Shown here in pieces: positions 25,139-34,215 of a stretch of 60,486 bases of DNA (its first letter is position 1; each line of letters starts with the position of its first letter). Source of the stretch: Tannerellaceae bacterium (GTDB lineage: Bacteria > Bacteroidota > Bacteroidia > Bacteroidales > Tannerellaceae); contig JAITGL010000045.1 in NCBI GenBank assembly GCA_031280645.1, forward strand, positions 1-60,486, written 5' to 3'. Below the pieces are notes generated by a model. The model was not told the origin of the DNA. It did no database searches and was given only the letters and a program-made list of their open reading frames with translations. A program made the translations under genes and the position numbers.

Positions 25139-25187
25139 TGATCTTTAATTATTAGTTTCTGTATAACAAAAGCGTCACTACTGATCC

Positions 25188-25199
25188 CGGGCATGCCCG
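25188..25199. repeat. Perfect 12-bp palindrome upstream of the DHFR-like gene
   Basis: CGGGCATGCCCG lies 50 bp upstream of the DHFR-like start and about 110 bp after the fimbrial operon's stop. It may be an operator or the stem of a weak terminator. No T-tract follows on either strand. Confidence 0.35.
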
Positions 25200-25306
25200 T
25201 CCGCGCAAGTCCGCTAACCAAGCGCACAACAGGCACGCCTCAGGATGAGCATTTAGTATTAATCCAAACTTTTCTTTTAACTGTACACAAAACATAGCGG
25301 ATCTTT

Positions 25307-26455
25307 TTATTTGTAGAAGACCTTAATGAATGCCGCCCCCCGAAGCTGAGGGAAGTAAACCTCGGTCATGTAGCGATACGGTTCGCCGCCGGCAAGACGC
25401 ATAAGGCTGCCCAGGCGCCCGGTTCGCGTAGAAGAATCCCAAACCGGCATTTCCAGGATGCGGAACACGTCGTTGCGCCTCGGAAGGTTATAGTCGGAAA
25501 GGGCAAGGCGCTTCAACCCGGCCCAATTTATGCCGCCGTCGTAGGTGGCAACGTCGGCCGGGAGGCGAAGTTCGGAGTTGGATGAGATATAGTTCCTTAC
25601 ATTGGCCGCACGCTCGGTGGCCAGCCTGCGGTTTACGTCGGCGTTACCCTCGGGCGAAGCGTAGCCAACCACAACCACCTGGGGAGCATTGTTACCCCGT
25701 TTCATCTCGGCTATGGCGAACAGGAGTTCGTGCAGCGTGCGGGCGTTGCCCATAAAGTTGGGGTTGATGCGGCTTGAGCCCACCTCGAAATGGATGGTAA
25801 GCGAGCCTTCGCCATTAGTTTCGATATAAGCCTCAACCTCTTCGATCGACGCCATTCCCGCAACAATGTCGCGGTTGGCCGTACTGATGCGCTCTACAAA
25901 GGGGCGCCGGGTAACCGGAACCTCGTCTGACGGCGCCATATAATCATCGTCGAGCGCCAGAGCGAGCTTCAGCGGGAAGCGAAATACCGACTGGGCCACA
26001 ATGCCGTGATAATTCCTCAACGTGGTATATACAATAACGTTAACACCCTCCTCCCAATCGTTTTGCGAAACAGAGGCTTTATACGTAAATCCCGCGGATG
26101 CAGGCGTCATAACGCTCGGGATCGCCGACGAGCGGTACTCGCCCGAGCGCTCCTTGCGCAACCTGCTCGTGCGGAACCACTCGCCCTCCATAACATAAGC
26201 CGGAAGCGCGGCCATGCGGTTTGCCGGCCCCTCGCGCCCGTCTTTCGACAACTGGGGGGCAACGGTCAGGCTGTAATTCAATCCCGGAGGTTTCAGGCGG
26301 GCGTCGAAGGTAAGTTCTATCCTGCCCGTCCTGCGGTTGTAGGCGGCCTTAAGGTTTGAATAAGATGACTGGAGGGGAGTAATCCCGGCGGCGGCGCCTG
26401 TTACGGCGAACGCCGCCAGGAGGTCAAGTATAATAATCAGGATATGGTGTCTCAT
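25307..26455 (-). CDS. Fimbrial-locus DUF3868 protein with OmpA-like domain
   Basis: The 382-residue protein has a signal peptide (ILDLLAAFAVTGAAAG) and an N-terminal beta domain of the DUF3868 type (residues 25-190). An OmpA-like peptidoglycan-associated domain follows (about 225-320), shown by LTIHFEVGSSRINPN, VVVVGYASPEGNADVNRRLATERAANV. The end, YFPQLRGAAFIKVFYK, is typical of these fimbrial accessory proteins. It probably helps anchor or assemble the fimbria in the outer membrane. It follows the DUF3575 gene by 6 bp and is the last gene of the operon. Confidence 0.85.
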   Translation of the reverse strand: MRHHILIIILDLLAAFAVTGAAAGITPLQSSYSNLKAAYNRRTGRIELTFDARLKPPGLNYSLTVAPQLSKDGREGPANRMAALPAYVMEGEWFRTSRLRKERSGEYRSSAIPSVMTPASAGFTYKASVSQNDWEEGVNVIVYTTLRNYHGIVAQSVFRFPLKLALALDDDYMAPSDEVPVTRRPFVERISTANRDIVAGMASIEEVEAYIETNGEGSLTIHFEVGSSRINPNFMGNARTLHELLFAIAEMKRGNNAPQVVVVGYASPEGNADVNRRLATERAANVRNYISSNSELRLPADVATYDGGINWAGLKRLALSDYNLPRRNDVFRILEMPVWDSSTRTGRLGSLMRLAGGEPYRYMTEVYFPQLRGAAFIKVFYK

Positions 26456-26461
26456 AGCAAT

Positions 26462-27169
26462 TTAATGAATAATGTAAATGAGTGAAATGCCTATTTTGGT
26501 GGGGCCAACGTAGGTTTCGCTAATATGCTCGGGCAGCGGGGTGCATTGCAGGCATGGGTTCTTGTTGAACGACAGGCGGGCCACCCCTGCTCCTACAAAG
26601 GCCTCGATTCCCCATGCGGGGCTTAACATGAGGTGGAAGCCGTAGCTAACCCCAAGTCCATAGCTGTCGCCCTTATACTGATGCTCGTTATCAAAGAGGA
26701 ACGGCACGGTGCGCCCGCTAAAATCGTAAGCGGCATAAAAGCCGTGGAGGCCGAAAAAATGTCCGTTAAAGCTTTCCCATGGCCATATACGGTATTCGCC
26801 TTCAAGGCGGTAATGTTTTAGCCGCTTGGCGTCGATATCGTTGCCTTTAGGGTTCCAGGGGTTCCATGCCCCGTCGAGGCTGATGGTTGACCGGGGCGTG
26901 ATTGCAAATTCCGCGCCAAGGTCAGGGGTGGCGGTAGCCCAATATAAAGCGTTGGTTTTTACCGCTATTTGTTGCGCGCCTGCTTTGCATGATATAATCG
27001 CGATGCAAGCGGCGGCTACGAGTGTGATGCGCAGTTGAGAGAGGCGCCCGCCACTCCCTGCCTGCCCGCAGGCAGACAGGGCCGGTTTCGGCGCTTGTTT
27101 TGGCGTTTGAGTTGCTCTACAACTTATACTACTAACCTTAAATCTATTTACTTGGATCATAAATATCAC
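26462..27169 (-). CDS. Fimbrial-locus DUF3575 outer-membrane protein
   Basis: The mature part (from AQQIAVKTNALYWATATPDLGAEF) matches DUF3575, an outer-membrane beta-barrel-like family found beside FimA/Mfa genes. Other marks are FFGLHGFYAAYDF and YGLGVSYGFHLMLSPAWGIEAFVGAG, and the end GISLIYIIH. A hydrophobic signal (LRITLVAAACIAIISCKAGA) lies internally at about residue 46, because about 45 residues precede it. That extension includes a palindromic element (27054-27082), so the real start may be lost or moved. No Met lies between residue 4 and the signal. The start is therefore uncertain. Confidence 0.8.
   Translation of the reverse strand: MIFMIQVNRFKVSSISCRATQTPKQAPKPALSACGQAGSGGRLSQLRITLVAAACIAIISCKAGAQQIAVKTNALYWATATPDLGAEFAITPRSTISLDGAWNPWNPKGNDIDAKRLKHYRLEGEYRIWPWESFNGHFFGLHGFYAAYDFSGRTVPFLFDNEHQYKGDSYGLGVSYGFHLMLSPAWGIEAFVGAGVARLSFNKNPCLQCTPLPEHISETYVGPTKIGISLIYIIH
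27054..27082. repeat. Palindromic element of the CCTGCCTG...CAGGCAG type
   Basis: CCTGCCTGCCCGCAGGCAGA is a near-perfect palindrome. In one plus-strand frame it reads CLPAGRQG, a signature I know as a dispersed short element in many Bacteroidota genomes. It lies inside the open frame before the DUF3575 signal peptide. Confidence 0.65.
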
Positions 27170-27172
27170 ACT

Positions 27173-27790
27173 CTATTGATTTTCAGAATATTCTTTTTTA
27201 AGAGAAATACCGTTACCGGATATGGCCGGAACCGGTTTGAACGTTAAAACGGAGCGGCGGCAGCCTCCACTATACATTTTTAACATTAAAATGAGATGAA
27301 CGAGCCTCGCCACGCTACTTTTGAACGTTAAAACGGGTTGAATGAAGCCTCCGGCAAGTGTTTTGAACGTTAAAAAGAGGTTCCGGAGGCTTCCGGCAAC
27401 CAATTTGAACGTTAAAACGGGCTTTTCGAGGTCTCCACGGAGCGGTTTGAACGTTAAAACGGGGCCGCGGAGGGCTGCGGAAGCCCGTTTCAGTGTTAAA
27501 AATGTAAATTCCGGGGCTCGTTGAGCTGTTTTGAACGTTAAAACGGGTTGAATGAGGGTTCGTTGAGGTTTTTTGAACGTTAAAACGGGGCGGGCGATGT
27601 TGCCTTCAGGTTTTTTGAACGTTAAAACGGGGTGCGGCTGGTTGCCGTAAGACTGTTTCAGGGTTAAAACAATGTCTCCACATTGTCCGTGGCTTGCCGG
27701 GTTGCCGGCGCGTTGGCGGCGGATGCCGGCCCTGCCGTCGCATATGGCGGCGGCAGGGTTTCCGGCTTTCAAATTATGGAGGGTATACAT
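27173..27790 (-). CDS. Open frame of 14-residue repeats across array B (doubtful protein)
   Basis: The frame of 205 codons begins 26 bp after the stop of the large fimbrial gene and ends 4 bp before the DUF3575 start, so it is spaced like an operon gene. Because array B has a period of exactly 42 bp, it encodes about 11 units of PVLTFK plus eight variable residues. It has no signal peptide and is strongly basic. In its favour are the unbroken frame and spacing. Against it, the other arrays here have periods that do not fit codons, and the first 45 residues look random. I lean toward non-coding. Confidence 0.3.
   Translation of the reverse strand: MYTLHNLKAGNPAAAICDGRAGIRRQRAGNPASHGQCGDIVLTLKQSYGNQPHPVLTFKKPEGNIARPVLTFKKPQRTLIQPVLTFKTAQRAPEFTFLTLKRASAALRGPVLTFKPLRGDLEKPVLTFKLVAGSLRNLFLTFKTLAGGFIQPVLTFKSSVARLVHLILMLKMYSGGCRRSVLTFKPVPAISGNGISLKKEYSENQ
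27232..27680. repeat. Array B: 42-bp tandem repeats with variable fixed-length spacers
   Basis: The core TTTGAACGTTAAAACGGG recurs at 27236, 27278, 27320, 27362, 27404, 27446, 27488, 27530, 27572, 27614 and 27656, exactly 42 bp apart each time (11 copies; those at 27278, 27488 and 27656 are degenerate). The centre AACGTT is a palindrome flanked by T's and A's. Spacers of about 24 bp differ greatly in sequence yet never in length. The array lies between two genes of the fimbrial operon. No leader and no cas genes are present, so it is not a CRISPR. Confidence 0.92.
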
Positions 27791-27815
27791 GGGTTGATGA
27801 TTTTTGAGGGTTGGA

Positions 27816-30800
27816 TTAATTGCGCTTTAGCAATACGTAAAATTCCGGCAGGAGTCCGTTATAAATTTGTCCGAGGGTGTAGGTATCGCCTTGTACGCGT
27901 CTTAATATCCAGTATGGATTACCGGGAGGACCGGGATTGGCAACAGGTCGCGCGCTTGCGATATAATAGTCTTTGCCTGCTTCGAGTACGATACCTGCAA
28001 GCCGGAAGTGTTCGGCTATTTCATTGGGATCCTTATCGCTGCAATCAAAGGGTTCGTAGCTGCCTCCCATATTGGGCCATTCTTCGTAGGCAAGTCGTTG
28101 CAGTATCAGTCCTTCTTCGCCAAGCTGTGTAATGGTTAATTCGGAGCGCGTAACGTCTGTATGGTCTTTCAGCAATACTTTTATGTTACGTGGTTTGCCT
28201 TCATTGCGGCTTACATCCAGTACGAGGGTAAAATCTCCGCCGGCGCTGATTGTTGTGCTTTCGGGTATAACTGCGGCCCGGTATTGTTCGTCTACTATAA
28301 CGTTTAAACCGGAATGGTGCCCGGTGAACGGGAATGTGATGGTTTGTCCCTGCACGTCTACCATTGCAACATTGGAGCGCGTGTCAATATGCAGGGGCAG
28401 CTGGTCGATATCGGCGATATGTATTGTTTTATGTCTTGTGCTATCGCTCACATACACTTGTATTGCGCGCGACTTATCCCATGATGTTGCCCTGGCAATC
28501 GAAATTTCGCCTATGGCTTCTTCGCCTTGTCGGGCCTTGTCGGGTTCCATTGCGGGGATGTATTTCTTGGCGCTTACTTGCCCGTCGTACACTGCGTAGG
28601 CGTACAGTCCGGGGAAGAAGCCTTCGAGGTGTACTCGCAGGGTGGTGTGGCTCGGTTGGAGCACTTGCCTGTCAAAGCGTCCCTTCACGGAATATCCTCC
28701 CTGGATAAATTCAACAAGGGAGCCTCCGTTGGGGTAGAATATTTGCCGCCATGAGAGTTCGGTATTTATGCCTTCTTTGTATTCAAAAGCAAGGTGGCAA
28801 TCGTCCCAGCTATCGGCTGCCGCGATAAGCATTTTACGTTTATGCGAACTGCCGTGCACGATGGTTCCGGGTTTTGTTATGTCTCCAACGGTGCGCATTA
28901 CTCTTACGTCAAAGTCTCCGCTATATGTTCCTTCAAAATTCAGGTAGTAATTGCTTGTAGCTTCGGATACGCCGTATTCGGGGATCCTTTGACCGCTCGA
29001 GGGCGATGGGAATCCGGTTGTTGAGACAAAGCGGAGGCTGGCTGCGGCCTTCCAAACGGTAGTATCTCGCTGTGCGCTTGCGGATGTTGTTGTGAAATGA
29101 TATTCTCGCGCTGCAAAGATTTCGTCGCCCGGTATGGGGAAGGTTGCAACGTGTGCGTCGTAAGAATCTACTTTGAGGGTTGAGTCTATTTTGAGTTCGG
29201 GGCAAATCACCCGCCATTCGGTATTGGTGTATGCGGTAACGTGCAGCAGGTTGTTGAGTTCGTCGTGCCTGTAATAAATGTTTTCGCAGTGAATTTTGGC
29301 TGTGCGCGTTATCACGATTTCGTCGGATCCGGCGGGCAATGAGTCGGGGTGGTTGTCGGTTTGGAATTTCACTACGGTACTTACCTGCGTTCCGGCCTTG
29401 AGGGTTTCATATGGAGGTTGGGTAGGCGTAAACCATATAGTTCGTTCAACGGGATTGAGCGCTATACTGGTACCGTGATGAACGGTGTTAACGCTCGAGT
29501 CGGTTTTGAGTATAACTTTGGAGTACTCGCCGTCGGCCGAGAATTTCCAGCCTGCGTTTGTGGTTATCCTGACGCTTTGAGGCTCGATTGATTCGCCGAA
29601 GTTGATTTGCTTTGATTCGGGGCTAATTATCTTAACGTGCGGCGGCGTTCCTTTTTGCTTGATGGGGAAGGTTATGTATTGCCATCCGGGCACGGTAGAC
29701 ATTACTCCAACGTATGCGGTTCTTCGTCCGTAATTCGGGTTCTGGAATAGCTCGAAATGATAGTCGACTAATACTTCCGGCCTTGCCGGGTGTTCGTCGA
29801 GATCGGTAAGCTTGAGCATATTTCCGGTCCATGGGGCGTTTGAGGGGTTATTTTGCGGCATAAGGTTAAGCTTCCAGGGTATTTCGGAGAGTATCTGGAT
29901 TATCTTGTTGCCTTGGTCGGCGGCTTCATATCCTGCATCCGGAAGTCCCACCATTCCGAACATCGAATCGGTATTTAGCTGTATGATGGTTACCACTTGC
30001 GTGTCCGACAGGCCTTCTGCATTGGCGGTTCGGATCACCATGTGGACCGTTCCGGAGCCTCCGGCCACGGGTTGTATAATAAAGTTGGTAGCTTTTGTAT
30101 TATGATAATCTTGCGGCCCTTTTCCGGGGAGGAATTTGATGGATCCCGTGGTGGTATATATTACTGATCGAACTGCATCGGCCGGCATGGATGTTACCTT
30201 AACTGTTTTGGCATCGGGAGCCGATAGCGGGAATATTAATACCGAGGGCGATGCGGTAAGTCCATGCGGCGATTCGTTGGTTTGCCTCACCGTGATGGAT
30301 TTCTTTAAAGCTCCGGCCTCTACGGTGAACGATGTTTCGCGCGGACTGTCGGTTTCCTTTATCTCGCTTGGCTTAATGATAACCCGGATGTATGATAGCG
30401 GCGCTCCTTTTACATATCCGGAATCGTTGGGCGAGGGTGAAACGAATTGCAGCCATGAGGCGACATTGGCGGCGTTGATTCGCCATCCGCTGGATACGTC
30501 GGTGTATATCCTCATGCTGTCGGCGTCGCCCGGGGCATAGAACAGGAATTCGTCGCGGTCAACGCTAAGTACGTGGATTCCGTCGGTTACCTGGTGAGGC
30601 ATGTCGCTGTCGATCCATGGCTCTACTTCGCCGATTATATTAAGAGGTTTGTTTTTAAGAGCGCCGTCGATATCGGGGTATCCGGGCCCTGTGATGCGGC
30701 TTATTGAGATGCTGTAAAGGTAATTCCGGAGTAGGTGGAGATGTTCCTTTGCTCCGCCGGCATTGGTTTTCTCAAAGTCAACCCTGTAATATGTAACATT

Positions 30801-31766
30801 CTGGCTGTTGAGGAATTTGCCGCCGATGATGATGCAGGGTGATTCTTCGTAGGCTGTTGAGGCTTCGTAGGGTACGCCTTTTTCAGCTTCAAAAGAATAT
30901 ATTACGCCTTTCACTTCGTGCTCCAAGGTTTCGGCCTCAACATAGTTTTCGGCGTATGCCAAGTAATTATCCGCTCCCTTTTCAGGTTTGGGGTTGTCGG
31001 GCAAGCTGGGCGTAACGGCCTTTGGCGACGAGCCGGTCCAAACGTTGGGAGCGGCCACATTAGGGATCAATCGTCCTACCGTATTGCGGTTCATAAGATA
31101 CACTCCGCTCATCTTAAAGTTATTTTTAGCCTCCCCGATGATACTAACGTCGATCTTGGCTACCATTCTTGTCAGATGGAAAGTTGAGTGCGCCTCGCCG
31201 AGTCCTGTCTTCGAGTCAATGGAGACTCCTGGGGCCCATCCCCACATCGGGATCGGGGTGTAGTTGCTGTCGCTTTTCTTCACAATCCAGCCGTTAGGGC
31301 GTTCGATGTTGAAGGCGTTGGTAAGATCATTGCGGGTTAGGCCTTGGTTGTTGGGGATACCGTCGGGGTATAATTGCCGGATGATGCTTCCGCCGTTTGC
31401 AATAGTCATGATGTCGACCTTCTCGTTGCTTTTGGTTGGCGAAACTTTGGCCTTGTATCTTTTAACCATCGGTTCGTTATCAAGATTGTCGAGGATAGCG
31501 TCGGCGGAGTAGAGGAACTCGCCGGTGGTTTTGAAGACGAGGATTTTGACGTCGTTGAGTTCGTTTTCGTCAGCGAGGGTTAAAGCCCTTGTTGAATTAT
31601 TGGGGAGTTTGAGTTTGAACGAGATAATACCTTCTTCCAAGGGATGAGTTTGTCCTCCTCCGTTGTCGTTATCGTTGTCGTCTTCAAACGTGCAGGTTGT
31701 TGTAAGGGTTGCGAAGCCGGCAATAAGGCAAAGCGTGAATAATATATGTTTGAAACAAGTTTTCAT
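27816..31766 (-). CDS. Large FimA/Mfa-type fimbrial lipoprotein with BACON domains (DUF4906-like)
   Basis: The start at 31766 gives 1316 residues with a signal peptide and lipobox near Cys25 (LTTTC). Residues about 40-390 are a FimA/Mfa1-type fimbrillin (VKILVFKTTGEFLYSAD; LLRNYLYSISISRITGPGYPD, the typical end of that fold). A BACON domain follows at about 398-497 (SSGWRINAANVASWLQF...SITVRQTNE), and further Ig-like repeats run to the end (for example RTAYVGVMSTVPGWQYITFPIKQKG). By size and context it is probably the tip adhesin, like DUF4906 proteins of fimbrial loci. The frame upstream of 31766 overlaps the Mfa2 gene and is not counted. Confidence 0.85.
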   Translation of the reverse strand: MKTCFKHILFTLCLIAGFATLTTTCTFEDDNDNDNGGGQTHPLEEGIISFKLKLPNNSTRALTLADENELNDVKILVFKTTGEFLYSADAILDNLDNEPMVKRYKAKVSPTKSNEKVDIMTIANGGSIIRQLYPDGIPNNQGLTRNDLTNAFNIERPNGWIVKKSDSNYTPIPMWGWAPGVSIDSKTGLGEAHSTFHLTRMVAKIDVSIIGEAKNNFKMSGVYLMNRNTVGRLIPNVAAPNVWTGSSPKAVTPSLPDNPKPEKGADNYLAYAENYVEAETLEHEVKGVIYSFEAEKGVPYEASTAYEESPCIIIGGKFLNSQNVTYYRVDFEKTNAGGAKEHLHLLRNYLYSISISRITGPGYPDIDGALKNKPLNIIGEVEPWIDSDMPHQVTDGIHVLSVDRDEFLFYAPGDADSMRIYTDVSSGWRINAANVASWLQFVSPSPNDSGYVKGAPLSYIRVIIKPSEIKETDSPRETSFTVEAGALKKSITVRQTNESPHGLTASPSVLIFPLSAPDAKTVKVTSMPADAVRSVIYTTTGSIKFLPGKGPQDYHNTKATNFIIQPVAGGSGTVHMVIRTANAEGLSDTQVVTIIQLNTDSMFGMVGLPDAGYEAADQGNKIIQILSEIPWKLNLMPQNNPSNAPWTGNMLKLTDLDEHPARPEVLVDYHFELFQNPNYGRRTAYVGVMSTVPGWQYITFPIKQKGTPPHVKIISPESKQINFGESIEPQSVRITTNAGWKFSADGEYSKVILKTDSSVNTVHHGTSIALNPVERTIWFTPTQPPYETLKAGTQVSTVVKFQTDNHPDSLPAGSDEIVITRTAKIHCENIYYRHDELNNLLHVTAYTNTEWRVICPELKIDSTLKVDSYDAHVATFPIPGDEIFAAREYHFTTTSASAQRDTTVWKAAASLRFVSTTGFPSPSSGQRIPEYGVSEATSNYYLNFEGTYSGDFDVRVMRTVGDITKPGTIVHGSSHKRKMLIAAADSWDDCHLAFEYKEGINTELSWRQIFYPNGGSLVEFIQGGYSVKGRFDRQVLQPSHTTLRVHLEGFFPGLYAYAVYDGQVSAKKYIPAMEPDKARQGEEAIGEISIARATSWDKSRAIQVYVSDSTRHKTIHIADIDQLPLHIDTRSNVAMVDVQGQTITFPFTGHHSGLNVIVDEQYRAAVIPESTTISAGGDFTLVLDVSRNEGKPRNIKVLLKDHTDVTRSELTITQLGEEGLILQRLAYEEWPNMGGSYEPFDCSDKDPNEIAEHFRLAGIVLEAGKDYYIASARPVANPGPPGNPYWILRRVQGDTYTLGQIYNGLLPEFYVLLKRN

Positions 31767-31794
31767 GATGAGTATTTTTTTAGTAAGTACCTTG

Positions 31795-32754
31795 TTATTC
31801 CGGGAAAACAGGATCAACCGGTTCAACATGCCATGGAGGCAGCGTGATGATGATATTAGTTTTATCGTTGGGATCAAATTCAATCCATATTTCAATATCA
31901 TCCAAATTAAAATCGGAGGGATAAAATTCCTTGACGTAGTCGAGCAATTTCACAGAGGCGATAGGCTCGTTGTTCTGTTTTACATTCACGAGGATATTGT
32001 TGGTGATCGGTTCGAACACGGTGCAGAAATGAGATACCCATAGAGTTTCGGACTGGATATCGGCCATTTGACTGCTTCGGGTAAAAGCCTTTTTCGTTGA
32101 AGTTAGAGTGCGGTAAGAAAAGTCATAAAATGTAGACAGCTCGCTTACTTCAACCAAAGGCGAATTATAGGTCGACTCGGTTGAGATGCCCTTGATGTAA
32201 ACGATAATTGTTCGGTAAGCTCTGATGAACTCTACGTCTTTTACTATATAATCGCCGAAGTTGGCATTAATGGAGTATAGGGTATCGGCTCCGGCCACAG
32301 CTCTTGTGCCACCGCTCCCCGAATTAATATGCCTCCTGGCCGGCGCATAATAGAGCGAATCGCCCGGCACGGCATTCATTGATACGAAAGTGCTGTTCAG
32401 TATGGTTTCGCAGGCAGTAAGCGGCGATACTTCAGAGCTAACGCCGACATTAGCCCAGCAGGCAACCATATATTGGCCCGGAACCAGCGATAAATAAGTC
32501 CCCATGAAGCCCGACCGTTCCATTTCATTCTTTTCCACACGTTTGCGGGTAATAAAGAGGCTGTCGCTGTTGAATACAAACACATCCACTGAGCTTATTT
32601 GTTGCATAAACAAATTTCGAGCATGCGGATATAGATAGAAATCAAGCCGCACGTTGTCGGTATAACATTCCGATAAATCGTCGTTAACACAGCTTGCGAG
32701 GGCAATAAGAAGGAAGGCGAACGGTAAGGTTACGTTTAATAGATTGCGTTTCAT
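31795..32754 (-). CDS. FimB/Mfa2-family fimbrial anchor lipoprotein
   Basis: The 319-residue protein has a signal peptide with lipobox LASC (Cys22), then NDDLSECYTDNVRLDFYLYP, the Cys-x-x-Asp-Leu-Ser-x-Cys pattern typical of Mfa2/FimB. These proteins sit in the outer membrane, stop subunit polymerisation and anchor the fimbria. The middle (VDVFVFNSDSLFITRKR; YLSLVPGQYMVACWANVG) fits the fimbrillin-type fold. It lies 32 bp after the fimbrillin gene and 28 bp before the large tip gene. Confidence 0.88.
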   Translation of the reverse strand: MKRNLLNVTLPFAFLLIALASCVNDDLSECYTDNVRLDFYLYPHARNLFMQQISSVDVFVFNSDSLFITRKRVEKNEMERSGFMGTYLSLVPGQYMVACWANVGVSSEVSPLTACETILNSTFVSMNAVPGDSLYYAPARRHINSGSGGTRAVAGADTLYSINANFGDYIVKDVEFIRAYRTIIVYIKGISTESTYNSPLVEVSELSTFYDFSYRTLTSTKKAFTRSSQMADIQSETLWVSHFCTVFEPITNNILVNVKQNNEPIASVKLLDYVKEFYPSDFNLDDIEIWIEFDPNDKTNIIITLPPWHVEPVDPVFPE

Positions 32755-32786
32755 AATATTTTTCCTTGTTAATGTTTAGAGTTCCG

Positions 32787-34028
32787 CTATAACTCGGGTG
32801 AAATATCTTCAACGTACCAATCTATCGGCAACATAGCTACATTAATATTTATATAGCTGTCGTCAGGATGATTGGAAACGTTGTCGAGTGAGAAGGCTAC
32901 ATCGGAGAAGTAATATATCCAGCCTTTCTGCAAAAATTGCAGCTCCCCGCCTTTAGAAGAAAATCCGCTAATGGTGATGAAACAATCGTTTATTGTAGTC
33001 CCCTCCCCAGTATTTCCTAAAGGGCGATAGGTAAGTTCTGCAAAACGTATGATAATACGAGGCAGGTAAGCGGTAGTTCTCAAATCGTCGATATCGTTAG
33101 GGAAAACATTGTACGCCCACACATCTTTGCCGGCAGGAGGAGTGTATATATTGGGGGCATCCGCACTGTTGTGCGGCAGTCCCGACGACAGATTGGAGTA
33201 TATAAACATCTCCATATAGTCTTTATAAGGGGAATTGGGCGATTCGGTTCCGATGAAATCTTCCTCCTCGTTGTGGAAAATCAATGTGCTTGGCTGTCCA
33301 TTCAGGCGTGAATTGCCGAAGAAGTTGTTAATAAAAATGCCGGCCATCTTAAAGCCTGTTATTTCATAAGGCTTCCCATCGTACGACAAAATTTTGGAAG
33401 CTACAGTTGTGATTTTGGCAACCTCAATCCTTGCGGCAAGCAATGTCATTACAATGTTAGCCTCAGCCCGGTAAAGAGCGTTCGACGATGGTTTCAGCTC
33501 CGAAACTCCTCTTAGCGGTACGTTGCCTATACCTTCATTCTCATCATAAATATCGCTTGTACTGATCAAAAGATTCTCAATAGACGAGATCGAACCGGAG
33601 GATTTGGCCATCCGCCCTTCATTAAGTTCAGCCGGTACATTAAGATAAACATGGCAGTAAACGGCGTCCGAGGGAGTCTCGGCAATTACGACGCCCGTAG
33701 TTTGAAGCTCTTTCAAGCTGATTATACTGCCTTCGGAAGTCTCCGCATCCTTATCAATCTTTCTGTACGAAAGGATGGTTCCATTCATTGAGGTCAGATA
33801 AAGATATCCGTTGGCTACAATTGCCGTTTGCCCGTTGATCCGTTTCTGCGGTTCCGCACCCGACCGGGTTGACGTGATCCGAAGTAGCTTTACCATCACT
33901 CCAATCGCTTCGTCGTTACGCGCGGGTGGGCTTAGCGTATTATTCTGAACGCATCCTGATAGCATTATCCATGTAAACAGAACCTCGCTCATTCCTTTTG
34001 TCGTTAATATTACTTTCCTTATTTCCAT
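32787..34028 (-). CDS. FimA/Mfa1-type fimbrillin lipoprotein
   Basis: The 413-residue protein has a signal peptide ending in lipobox LSGC (near Cys26). It shows the fimbrillin plan: an N-terminal strand region with Arg (STRSGAEPQKRI) where gingipain-type trimming occurs in related fimbriae, NGYLYLTSMNGTILSYRKI, a middle IEVAKITTV region, and the end INVAMLPIDWYVEDISPEL. As the first structural gene after the AraC regulator it is probably the main stalk subunit. The start at 34028 or an in-frame Met at residue 13 are both possible. Confidence 0.8.
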   Translation of the reverse strand: MEIRKVILTTKGMSEVLFTWIMLSGCVQNNTLSPPARNDEAIGVMVKLLRITSTRSGAEPQKRINGQTAIVANGYLYLTSMNGTILSYRKIDKDAETSEGSIISLKELQTTGVVIAETPSDAVYCHVYLNVPAELNEGRMAKSSGSISSIENLLISTSDIYDENEGIGNVPLRGVSELKPSSNALYRAEANIVMTLLAARIEVAKITTVASKILSYDGKPYEITGFKMAGIFINNFFGNSRLNGQPSTLIFHNEEEDFIGTESPNSPYKDYMEMFIYSNLSSGLPHNSADAPNIYTPPAGKDVWAYNVFPNDIDDLRTTAYLPRIIIRFAELTYRPLGNTGEGTTINDCFITISGFSSKGGELQFLQKGWIYYFSDVAFSLDNVSNHPDDSYININVAMLPIDWYVEDISPEL

Positions 34029-34186
34029 ATTACTATTGTGTTTAATGCTTCTGTCTGTACTCTTCTGATCGATTCGCAGATTTTTTACTTGCCCCTGCCG
34101 CCCATAAAGGCAGCAGGATGCAAGATTCAGTTTCTGCGCGTAGGTTAAAATTCAAATGAAAATGCGTCTTCATTGTGAAGACAACG

Positions 34187-34194
34187 CAAACGTA
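34187..34194 (-). promoter_or_regulatory. Candidate -7 element of the fimbrial operon
   Basis: TACGTTTG on the minus strand fits TAnnTTTG and lies about 160 bp upstream of the fimbrillin start, next to the TTCATCAT repeats. No -33 TTTG is visible, as expected for an activator-dependent promoter. Confidence 0.4.
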
Positions 34195-34215
34195 TGCGGA
34201 AACCGAGTTATCAGA

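Noticed and set aside
27232..27680. CRISPR array (regular core with variable spacers)
   Set aside because: The core is only about 18 bp and itself varies, the spacers are related to each other, there is no leader, and no cas gene lies in the window. Similar arrays with other cores occur nearby.
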